From an uncultured Variovorax sp. (GTDB lineage: Bacteria; Pseudomonadota; Gammaproteobacteria; Burkholderiales; Burkholderiaceae_C): a stretch of 5,595 bases of DNA. The number at the start of each line of letters is the position of its first letter. Position 1 is the first letter of the stretch. The notes beneath the pieces were generated by a model. The model did not search any database. It saw only the letters and a program-made list of their open reading frames with translations, and was not told where the DNA came from. A program made the position numbers and the translations under genes. Where the stretch lies: NCBI GenBank assembly GCA_903872875.1, contig CAIQMJ010000055.1, positions 1 to 5,595 of the forward strand, in the 5' to 3' direction. Of the stretch, positions 1 through 5,581 are shown one piece after another.

Positions 1-1
1 C

Positions 2-30
2 TTACAGAACGATATTCTTTCCAATAGAAT
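2..30. promoter_or_regulatory. Composite operator copy 1, upstream of the IclR regulator gene
   Basis: This AT-richer segment matches positions 864-892 at 24 of 29 bases; the first 17 bases, TTACAGAACGATATTCT, differ at only one. It has an imperfect inverted repeat, AGAAC-GAT-ATTCT (6-18), and a third AGAAT half-site (26-30) in direct orientation 20 bp downstream of the first. IclR-family regulators bind short palindromes of this kind, and the same composite stands before both the regulator gene and the neighbouring operon. I infer it is the site of autoregulation by the encoded IclR protein. The element begins at the window edge, so further half-sites upstream cannot be excluded. Confidence 0.66.
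2..30 (+). promoter_or_regulatory. Possible sigma-70 promoter for the IclR gene, embedded in the operator
   Basis: TAGAAT (25-30) matches five of six -10 consensus bases. A 17-nt spacer separates it from TTACAG (2-7), a poor -35 element. Transcription would start near 36-38, giving a leader of about 40 nt before the ATG at 78. The whole promoter would lie under the operator, consistent with autoregulation. The weak -35 makes this tentative, and the real promoter may start upstream of the window. Confidence 0.25.
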
Positions 31-66
31 CATCCTTGGCTCGGCCGAATTTGTCAACCGCCCCTC

Positions 67-72
67 AGGAGA
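67..72 (+). promoter_or_regulatory. Ribosome binding site that fixes the IclR start
   Basis: AGGAGA lies 5 nt before the ATG at 78. It decides the start in favour of that ATG over an in-frame TTG at 36, which has no Shine-Dalgarno sequence and would add 14 residues with no family similarity. Confidence 0.8.
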
Positions 73-77
73 ACGCG

Positions 78-803
78 ATGCCCCGCAAAGCCCAGACCGA
101 ATCCATCGCCGATGCCGATGCCGCCCCTGGCGGCGCCGCCGCCGTCGATCGTGCGATCTCGCTGCTGGGCGCTTTCCAGCCGGGCGACAAGGCGCTCAGC
201 CTGGCCATGCTGGCCGACCGCACCCGTCTCTACAAGAGCACGGTGCTGCGACTGCTGGCGTCGCTCGAACACGGGCAGCTGATCCAGAAGCTGGAGGACG
301 GACGCTACGGCCTGGGCGCCGAAGTGGCCCGGCTGCACGGCATCTACGCGGCTTCGTTCTCGCTCGAACACGTGGTGCTGCCGGTATTGCAGACACTGGT
401 CGGCGACACCGGCGAGAGTGCGGCCTACCACGTCCCGCAGGGCAATGCGCGGCTGTGCCTGTACCGCGTCGACTCGCCGCAGCCGATCCGCGACCACATC
501 CGCGCGGGCGACCTGCTGCCGGCCGGCCGCGGGTCGGGTGGCCGCGTGCTGGCTGCCTTCTCCGGCGCGGCCGAGACGGATGCGGACGAACGCGTCCTGA
601 ACGAACGGATCCGTGCGCAGGGCTACTACGCCGCCAGCGGAGATCGGCTGCCCGGCGTGGCCGGCATCTCCGCGCCGGTGTTCCGCGCGAGCGGCGCCCT
701 GGCCGGCGCCGTCACGCTCACCATGCCGGCCAGCCGCTACACCGACGCCCATATTCCCGCAGTGCTGCACGCGGCGCAGCAGCTCGCCGGTCGGGTCGGC
801 TGA
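78..803 (+). CDS. IclR-family transcriptional regulator
   Basis: A cytoplasmic DNA-binding regulator of 241 residues, close to the usual IclR length of about 250. An N-terminal winged helix-turn-helix spans roughly residues 22-82, with the recognition segment around LYKSTVLRLLASLEHGQLI (51-69). A C-terminal effector-binding (GAF-like) domain follows from about residue 90 to the end. It includes IRAGDLLPAGRGSGG (141-155), at the position of the usual small-molecule-binding loop, and GYYAASGDRLPGVAGISAPVF-type sequence (182-202), typical of the family. The gene lies between two near-identical composite repeats (2-30 and 864-892), so it most likely controls its own transcription and the downstream operon. 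By context, the ligand may be a small carboxylate or pathway intermediate; this is inference. Whether it represses or activates cannot be read from the sequence. The first 20 or so residues are low-complexity and Ala-rich. Confidence 0.93.
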   Translation: MPRKAQTESIADADAAPGGAAAVDRAISLLGAFQPGDKALSLAMLADRTRLYKSTVLRLLASLEHGQLIQKLEDGRYGLGAEVARLHGIYAASFSLEHVVLPVLQTLVGDTGESAAYHVPQGNARLCLYRVDSPQPIRDHIRAGDLLPAGRGSGGRVLAAFSGAAETDADERVLNERIRAQGYYAASGDRLPGVAGISAPVFRASGALAGAVTLTMPASRYTDAHIPAVLHAAQQLAGRVG

Positions 804-833
804 TTTCCAGCCGAGGGAAAACCCTGGTCGGTC

Positions 834-863
834 TTGCCTTCGCTTTTGTCTCGGTTGCATAAT
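834..863 (+). promoter_or_regulatory. Candidate sigma-70 promoter of the catabolic operon
   Basis: TTGCCT (834-839) and CATAAT (858-863) are separated by 18 nt, matching four and five of six consensus bases respectively. Transcription would start around 869-871, inside the composite operator at 864-892, so bound protein would block initiation. An alternative is TTACAG (864-869) with CAGAAT (887-892), which has the same 17-nt layout as the candidate before the regulator gene. Other weak -10-like sequences occur nearby, so this is a best guess. Confidence 0.42.
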
Positions 864-892
864 TTACAGAACGATGTTCTATCTTACAGAAT
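864..892. promoter_or_regulatory. Composite operator copy 2, upstream of the catabolic operon
   Basis: A perfect 5-bp inverted repeat with a 3-bp centre, AGAAC-GAT-GTTCT (868-880), is followed by a third half-site, TTACAGAAT (884-892), a direct repeat of TTACAGAAC (864-872) at exactly 20 bp. The element matches positions 2-30 at 24 of 29 bases. From memory, the IclR-family regulator PcaU of Acinetobacter binds a similar arrangement of a palindrome plus a direct third repeat. The probable binder here is the regulator encoded at 78-803. It ends 21 nt before the Shine-Dalgarno sequence of the first operon gene. Confidence 0.72.
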
Positions 893-913
893 ATCAAATC
901 AGAGACAAACCCC

Positions 914-918
914 AGGAG
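914..918 (+). promoter_or_regulatory. Ribosome binding site that fixes the Bug protein start
   Basis: AGGAG lies 5 nt before the ATG at 924. It rules out the longer in-frame reading from a TTG at 834, which would run through the promoter and operator and place 30 extra residues before the signal peptide. Confidence 0.8.
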
Positions 919-923
919 TCAGC

Positions 924-1934
924 ATGCGCCCACCCTTCCCCCCGACCTCGACCGGTCTTTCGTTGAAACGCCGGCAGCTGCTGGCACTCGGTGCTGCGGC
1001 TCCTTTCATGGCACGCGAGGTGCTGGCCCAGCCCGGCGCCTGGCCGACCCGGCCCGTGCGGATCGTCGTGCCCTTCTCGGCCGGCGGCGCCGCCGACACC
1101 TCGGCGCGTGCCGTGGGCCAGCGTGTGAGCGACATCCTGGGCCAGCCCCTGACCATCGACAACCGCACCGGCGGCAATGCCGTGGTCGCGGCCAATGCGG
1201 TGCTCGGCTCGCCGAAGGACGGCTACACCTTCATCTGGGATGCCGCCAACCAGCTGACCAACCCGGTGCTGGTGAAGGACCTGCAGATCGACTACCGCAC
1301 CGCCTTCGTGCCGGTGACGATGGCGGTCCGCGCGCCGCAGGCCCTGGTCGTGCGCCACGACTTCCCCGCGCAGACCTTCGACGAGTTCATCGCCATCGCA
1401 CGCAGCAAGCCGGGCACGGTGTCCTGCGGCACGCCGCCCTCCGGCGCCATGGGGCACCTGGCCGTCGCGCTGCTGCAGCAGCGTGCCGATATCAAGCTGC
1501 TGCACACGCCTTACCGCGGCGGCGCGGACGCCGCGCGCGACGTGATGGGCGGCCAGATCGATTCGGCGCTGATCACCACCTCGACCGCCCGCGGCACGCT
1601 GGCCAGCGGCAAGACGCGGATGCTGGCGGTCACCAGTGCGGCCCGCGTGCAGGCCTACCCGGACGTGCCGACCATCGCCGAACGCGGCTTCCCCGGCTAC
1701 GACATGGACGACTGGTTCGGCCTGTTCGCCGCGGCGGGCACGCCCGAGGCGCCGATCAGGCGGCTCGAGGCCGCCGTGGCCCAGGCCGCGCACGACCCGG
1801 CGCTGGCTGCGGCGTTGGCACCGCAAGGCTTCGTGCTGGTGGCCAGCAGCTCGCAGCAGTTCGCGAGCTGGATGAACAACCAGCGCGAGCTGCTGCAGAA
1901 ACTCATCCGCGACGCGCAGATCACCATCGGCTGA
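924..1934 (+). CDS. Bug/TctC-family tripartite tricarboxylate transporter substrate-binding protein
   Basis: A predicted periplasmic solute-binding protein of 336 residues, normal for the Bug family (about 320-330). The N-terminus carries a twin-arginine-like export signal: LKRRQLLAL (14-22), a short hydrophobic stretch to about residue 30, and a likely cleavage after VLA (33-35). The mature protein opens with the family hallmark WPTRPVRIVVPFSAGGAAD (40-58), whose loop contacts the carboxylate ligand in characterised members. CGTPPSGAMGHLA (168-180), HTPYRGGADAARDVMGGQID (194-213) and YPDVPTIAERGFPGYD (245-260) follow in family order. Bug proteins bind carboxylates or amino acids and usually deliver them to a TctA/TctB membrane pair. 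None is encoded here, which is common for this expanded family in Burkholderiales. As the first operon gene, it suggests an organic acid substrate. The ligand cannot be read from sequence. Confidence 0.93.
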   Translation: MRPPFPPTSTGLSLKRRQLLALGAAAPFMAREVLAQPGAWPTRPVRIVVPFSAGGAADTSARAVGQRVSDILGQPLTIDNRTGGNAVVAANAVLGSPKDGYTFIWDAANQLTNPVLVKDLQIDYRTAFVPVTMAVRAPQALVVRHDFPAQTFDEFIAIARSKPGTVSCGTPPSGAMGHLAVALLQQRADIKLLHTPYRGGADAARDVMGGQIDSALITTSTARGTLASGKTRMLAVTSAARVQAYPDVPTIAERGFPGYDMDDWFGLFAAAGTPEAPIRRLEAAVAQAAHDPALAAALAPQGFVLVASSSQQFASWMNNQRELLQKLIRDAQITIG

Positions 1935-1964
1935 ATGCCATCCTTCCTTCACGCCACCACCTGA
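1935..1964 (+). other. Nine-codon mini-ORF bridging the Bug and reductase genes
   Basis: An ATG immediately follows the stop of the Bug gene (TGAATG, 1932-1937). It opens a reading frame for MPSFLHATT whose stop, TGA at 1962-1964, overlaps the ATG of the next gene (TGATG, 1962-1966). The downstream gene has no recognisable Shine-Dalgarno sequence, so stepwise termination and reinitiation is conceivable. A frame this short can easily arise by chance, and nothing else supports a functional peptide. Confidence 0.2.
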
Positions 1965-2995
1965 TGACGACCTCCCCAGAATCCCTGCCGACCCATCATC
2001 GCCAGATCGTCTATGCGCAGCGCCCGCACGGCACGCCGACGCTGGACTGCTTCCGCCTCGCCACCGTGCCGCTGTTGCCGCCGGCCGATGGCCAGGTTCT
2101 GGTGCGCAACGACGTGCTGTCGGTCGACCCGTACATCCGCATGCGGATGGAAGAGAAGGACTCGTATGCGCCGGTGATGGCCATCGGCGACATCTTCGTA
2201 GGCCGCACGATCGGCCAGGTGGTGCAGAGCCGCGCGGACGGCTTCGCGCCGGGCGACTGGGTGGTGGGCCGGCTGGGCTGGCAGGACTACAGCCTGGCCG
2301 CACCTGCGGATCTGCAGAAGGTCGACCTGGCGGCCGCCCCCGCCACGGCCTACCTGGGCGCGCTCGGGTCGACCGGCATCACGGCCTGGGTAGGCCTGAT
2401 GGAATTCGGACGCCCGAAGGCGGGCGAAACGGTGCTGGTGTCGGCCGCCTCGGGTGCGGTCGGCAGCGTGGTGGGACAGCTCGCCAAGCTGCAGGGCTGC
2501 CGCACGGTCGGCATCGCGGGAGGCGCGGCCAAGTGCGCGCTGGTCCGCGACGCCTATGGCTTCGACGACTGCGTGGACTACAAGTCGCCTGACTTCGCCA
2601 CTGCACTCGCGCAGGCCGTGCCGAAGGGCGTGGACGTGTACTTCGACAATGTCGGCGGCCCGATCCTCGACACGGTGCTGCCGCTGCTGAACAACTTCTC
2701 GCGCATTCCGGTGTGCGGCCTGGTGTCCCAGTACAACGCGACGGAGCCCTACGGCGTGAAGAACCTGCGCGAGATCTTCAACCGGCGCGTGACGATGCGC
2801 GGCTTCGTGCTGTCCGACCACAGGAACCTCTGGCCCGAAGCCACGCGCGCGCTGGCGCAAGCCTATGCAGCCGGCCGCCTGCACTACCGCGAGACCATCG
2901 CCGAAGGGCTCGAGAACGCGCCCCAGGCCTTCATCGACATGCTGGCCGGCGCCAACGTGGGCAAGCAGCTCGTCCGCCTGCGCGCGGCCGGCTAG
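1964..2995 (+). CDS. NADP-dependent medium-chain oxidoreductase, CurA/prostaglandin-reductase type
   Basis: A 343-residue, zinc-independent member of the medium-chain dehydrogenase/reductase superfamily. The group includes E. coli NADPH-dependent curcumin reductase CurA and mammalian PTGR1, which reduce the C=C bond of alpha,beta-unsaturated ketones or aldehydes. An N-terminal GroES-like catalytic domain contains SVDPYIRMRM (53-62) and FAPGDWVVG (94-102). YLGALGSTGITAW (130-142) leads into the Rossmann domain, with nucleotide motif AASGAVGSVVGQLAK (161-175). GIAGGAAKC (183-191) and DYK (205-207) supply the Lys and Tyr expected to hold the NADPH 2'-phosphate; YFDNVGG (226-232) and CGLVSQYN (251-258) are also typical. 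The start is the ATG overlapping the mini-ORF stop. It lacks a clear Shine-Dalgarno sequence, but the length and the HRQIVYAQRP opening fit the family. In this operon it may saturate an unsaturated precursor; that is inference. Confidence 0.92.
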   Translation: MTTSPESLPTHHRQIVYAQRPHGTPTLDCFRLATVPLLPPADGQVLVRNDVLSVDPYIRMRMEEKDSYAPVMAIGDIFVGRTIGQVVQSRADGFAPGDWVVGRLGWQDYSLAAPADLQKVDLAAAPATAYLGALGSTGITAWVGLMEFGRPKAGETVLVSAASGAVGSVVGQLAKLQGCRTVGIAGGAAKCALVRDAYGFDDCVDYKSPDFATALAQAVPKGVDVYFDNVGGPILDTVLPLLNNFSRIPVCGLVSQYNATEPYGVKNLREIFNRRVTMRGFVLSDHRNLWPEATRALAQAYAAGRLHYRETIAEGLENAPQAFIDMLAGANVGKQLVRLRAAG

Positions 2996-3020
2996 CCACC
3001 CCCTTTCCCAGAAAGACGCC

Positions 3021-4469
3021 ATGCATCACGCACGCTCCCATGTCGCCGGCCAGTGGTACGAAAGTGCCGGCATCACCCGTCAGCCGATCCTCGAACCGGC
3101 CACCGGACAAGCCATCGGCGAGGTCGACCTGATCGACGCCGCGGGTCTCGACGCGGCGCTCGCATCGGCCGCCTGCGGTTTCGAGGTCTGGCGCCGCAAG
3201 ACCGGCTACGAACGCGCTGCGCTGATGCGCGAGGCGGTCGCGATCCTGCGTTCGCGCAAGGACGAGATCGCGCGGCTCATGACGCTCGAGCAGGGCAAGC
3301 CGCTGGCCGACGCGGCCGGCGAGATCGCGACCTCGGCCGACAACATCGAGTGGATGGCGGAGGAGGCCACGCGGGCCTATGGCCGGCTGCTGGTGCCGCG
3401 CACGCCGGGCGTGTCGCAGGCCGTGCGGCGCGAACCCATCGGCCCGGTGGCCGCGTTCTGCCCCTGGAATTTCCCCGCGCTGACGCCGGCACGAAAGATC
3501 GCGGGCGCGCTCGCGGCGGGCTGCTCGCTGATCCTCAAGCCGTCGGAAGAAACGCCGCTGACCGCCGCCGAAGTCGTGCGCGCCTTCATCGACGCCGGGC
3601 TGCCGGCGCACGTACTGAACCTGGTCTATGGTGCGCCGCGCCAGGTCTCGGAACACCTGATCGGCTCGGACGTGATCCGGAAGATCTCCTTCACCGGGTC
3701 CACGGCGGTGGGCAAGCAACTGCTCGGCCTCGCCGCGCAGGGCGTGAAGCGCGCCACGATGGAACTGGGCGGGCATGCGCCGGTGCTCGTGTTCGATGAC
3801 GTCGATCCGGTCCAGGCCGCGAAGCAGGCCGTGGCCGCCAAGTTCCGCAACGCCGGTCAGGTCTGTACCAGCCCGACCCGCTTCTATGTGCAGGAGGGCA
3901 TCTATGCGAAGTTCGTCGATGCCTTTGCCGAAGCGGCCGGTGCCCTGCGCGTGGGAAGCGGCCTGGCGGCCGGCACGCAGATGGGACCGCTCGCCAACGA
4001 ACGCCGGGTCGAGGCGATGGCCGCACTCGCCCGCGACACCCGCGCCGAGGGCGCCCGGCTCGTCTGCGGCGGCGAGCGCCCCGCCGGCGCCGGCTATTTC
4101 TTCCCGCCCACGGTGTTCGCCGACGTCCAGGACAGCGCGCGCATCATGAACGACGAGCCTTTCGGCCCGATCGTGCCCATCGCCTCCTTCTCGACCACCG
4201 AAGAGGCGCTGCAGCGTGCGAACCGGCTGCCCTACGGGCTCGCGGCCTATGCAATGACCCGGTCGCTGAGCCGCGCGGCGGCGGCCAGCGACGGGCTCGA
4301 AGCGGGCATGGTGTGCATCAACCACTTCACGGTGTCGACGCCTTCCTCCCCGTTCGGCGGCGTGAAGGACAGCGGCTATGGCTCCGAGGGCGGCATGGAA
4401 GGGCTCGACGCCTACCTCGTGACGAAGTCGGTCACGCAGCGCTCGGCCGGGGCGGATCTCGAACCATGA
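3021..4469 (+). CDS. NAD(P)-dependent aldehyde dehydrogenase, succinate-semialdehyde dehydrogenase-like
   Basis: A cytoplasmic aldehyde dehydrogenase of 482 residues, the standard length for the GabD-like group. It probably oxidises a semialdehyde such as succinate semialdehyde to the dicarboxylate. All core residues are present: CPWNFP with Asn150, KPSEETP with Lys173 for cofactor binding, SFTGSTAVGK (223-232), the general base Glu248 in ELGGHAP, the nucleophile Cys282 in GQVCTSP, and NDEPFGP with Glu379. The LTLEQGKPL-type segment (88-95) and the C-terminal SSPFGGVKDSGYGSEGG (442-458) are characteristic of succinate-semialdehyde dehydrogenases. The ATG at 3021 is preferred over upstream in-frame starts, which would overlap the reductase gene by over 40 residues; only a weak GAAAGA (3011-3016) precedes it. 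The next gene starts inside its stop codon. Other semialdehydes (glutarate or 2-oxoglutarate semialdehyde) remain possible substrates. Confidence 0.9.
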   Translation: MHHARSHVAGQWYESAGITRQPILEPATGQAIGEVDLIDAAGLDAALASAACGFEVWRRKTGYERAALMREAVAILRSRKDEIARLMTLEQGKPLADAAGEIATSADNIEWMAEEATRAYGRLLVPRTPGVSQAVRREPIGPVAAFCPWNFPALTPARKIAGALAAGCSLILKPSEETPLTAAEVVRAFIDAGLPAHVLNLVYGAPRQVSEHLIGSDVIRKISFTGSTAVGKQLLGLAAQGVKRATMELGGHAPVLVFDDVDPVQAAKQAVAAKFRNAGQVCTSPTRFYVQEGIYAKFVDAFAEAAGALRVGSGLAAGTQMGPLANERRVEAMAALARDTRAEGARLVCGGERPAGAGYFFPPTVFADVQDSARIMNDEPFGPIVPIASFSTTEEALQRANRLPYGLAAYAMTRSLSRAAAASDGLEAGMVCINHFTVSTPSSPFGGVKDSGYGSEGGMEGLDAYLVTKSVTQRSAGADLEP

Positions 4470-5581
4470 GCGTCCTCCAGTTCCTGACCACCGTGCATTT
4501 CGGGCACGGACTGCGGCGCGAGTTGCCCAAGCTGCTGACGCAGAGCGGCGTCAGGCGGCCCTTGTTCGTCACCGACAAGGGCGTGATCCGCGCCGGCGTG
4601 TTCCGCCAGGCCATCGACGCCATGCCCGGCGCCGAAACCCTGCCGGTGTTCGACGACACGCCGGTGAATCCGACCGAAGCGGCGGCGGCGGCCGGCGCCA
4701 GGCTGTACCGGGACGAGGGCTGCGACGGCGTCGTCGGCATCGGCGGCGGCGCTGCGCTGGATCTGGCCAAGGCGATCGCGGTGCTCGCGACGCATGCGCC
4801 GCCCCTGTGGAACTACTGCAACCGCCACGCGAAGCCGCTGCCGATCGACAGCGCGCCGCCCGTCGTGCTGCTGCCCACCACCGCGGGCACCGGAAGCGAG
4901 GTCGGGCGCTCGGCCGTGATCGTGTTCGACAACGGCGTCAAGGCCGGCGTGCGTTGCCCCGATCTCGTGACCGCAGCCATCTGCGACCCGGAACTCACCT
5001 TCGGGCTGCCGCCGTCCATCACCGCATCGACCGGCATGGACGCGCTGGCGCACTGCATCGAGACCTATTGCTCGCCCACCATCAACCCGCCCGCCGACGC
5101 GATATCGCTCGACGGCATGCAGCGCATCTTCGCCAGCCTGGAGCGCGCGGTCGCCAACGGCAGCGATGCCGAGGCACGCTTCGACATGATGATGGGCTCG
5201 CTCGAGGGAGCGATCAGCTTCCAGAAGGGCATGGGCGCCGTGCACGCGCTGTCGCATCCGATCGGCGCGCGCGGCTTCCACCACGGCACGCTGAACGCCA
5301 TCCTGCTGCCGCACGTGCTGGCCTGCAACCGGGACTGGCTGGGCGCCAAGTGGGACACCATTCGGCGCCAGGCGGGCTGGGACGAAGGCACCGACCCGGC
5401 CGCAGCCATCGCGGCGCTGAACGGGCGCATCGGGCTCCCGCCACGGCTGCGCGACATCGGCGTCGCCGAGGCCGATCTCGCAGCCGTGGCACGCGAAGCG
5501 CTGGACGACAACGCGCACAAGACCAACCCACGGCCGCTCACTGAAAGCGACTACTTTCAGCTGCTGAGTGCGGCCTATTGA
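4466..5581 (+). CDS. Iron-containing alcohol dehydrogenase, 4-hydroxybutyrate dehydrogenase-like
   Basis: A 371-residue group III (Fe-dependent) alcohol dehydrogenase, of typical length. The N-terminal NAD(P)-binding half has RRPLFVTDKGV (30-40), DDTPVNPTEA (63-72), GIGGGAALDLAK (91-102) and LPTTAGTGSEVGRSAVI (136-152). The C-terminal helical half supplies probable metal ligands Asp192 and His196 (TGMDALAHCIE), His260 (VHALSHP) and His273 (FHHGTLNA). The opening, the CDPELTFGLP segment (173-182), NPPADAISLDG (207-217), and the HKTNPRPLTESDY end (351-363) recall 4-hydroxybutyrate dehydrogenase (Gbd) of Cupriavidus as I remember it. That enzyme oxidises 4-hydroxybutyrate to succinate semialdehyde, the substrate expected for the preceding gene. 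Its ATG overlaps the upstream TGA (ATGA), implying translational coupling; no strong Shine-Dalgarno is seen. Residue 96 is Ala where most relatives have Ser in GGGSxxD. Lactaldehyde reductase or maleylacetate reductase specificity is a less likely alternative. Confidence 0.9.
   Translation: MSVLQFLTTVHFGHGLRRELPKLLTQSGVRRPLFVTDKGVIRAGVFRQAIDAMPGAETLPVFDDTPVNPTEAAAAAGARLYRDEGCDGVVGIGGGAALDLAKAIAVLATHAPPLWNYCNRHAKPLPIDSAPPVVLLPTTAGTGSEVGRSAVIVFDNGVKAGVRCPDLVTAAICDPELTFGLPPSITASTGMDALAHCIETYCSPTINPPADAISLDGMQRIFASLERAVANGSDAEARFDMMMGSLEGAISFQKGMGAVHALSHPIGARGFHHGTLNAILLPHVLACNRDWLGAKWDTIRRQAGWDEGTDPAAAIAALNGRIGLPPRLRDIGVAEADLAAVAREALDDNAHKTNPRPLTESDYFQLLSAAY

Larger units (their letters stand above)
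924..5581 (+). other. Predicted four-gene catabolic operon
   Basis: Four genes on one strand are separated by 29 nt, 25 nt and a 4-nt overlap, with no terminator-like hairpin plus T-run in the gaps. The candidate promoter and operator lie only before the first gene. The order is binding protein, medium-chain reductase, aldehyde dehydrogenase, iron alcohol dehydrogenase. Only 14 nt follow the last stop codon, so the operon may continue beyond the window. Confidence 0.75.

Noticed and set aside
36..77. TTG-initiated N-terminal extension of the IclR protein
   Set aside because: No Shine-Dalgarno precedes the TTG, the added residues are unlike the family, and the ATG at 78 has an excellent AGGAGA at the right distance.
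811..831. Weak hairpin after the regulator stop codon as a terminator
   Set aside because: The stem (CCGA-GGG with CCC-TCGG) is interrupted by a 3-nt bulge and has no T-run directly after it, only scattered T-rich sequence.
2..892. The flanking 29-bp repeats as mobile-element ends or attachment sites
   Set aside because: The gene between them is a regulator, there is no transposase or integrase, and each copy is internally palindromic and sits in a promoter region, which fits operators better.
834..923. TTG-initiated extension of the Bug protein
   Set aside because: It would translate through the promoter and operator and bury the signal peptide; the ATG at 924 has a well-placed AGGAG.
894..2303. 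Long minus-strand open frame (469 codons) opposite the Bug and reductase genes
   Set aside because: Its translation is rich in Arg, Ala, Gly and His with no recognisable family, as expected for the antisense shadow of G+C-rich genes; the opposite strand has clear families.
2996..3020. Regulatory element in the gap between the reductase and aldehyde dehydrogenase genes
   Set aside because: The 25-nt gap has no repeat, promoter-like pair or hairpin; only a weak purine stretch that may serve as a ribosome binding site.
2931..4325. Long minus-strand open frame (464 codons) opposite the aldehyde dehydrogenase
   Set aside because: Same antisense shadow pattern, with no domain, no ribosome binding site and a convincing gene on the other strand.
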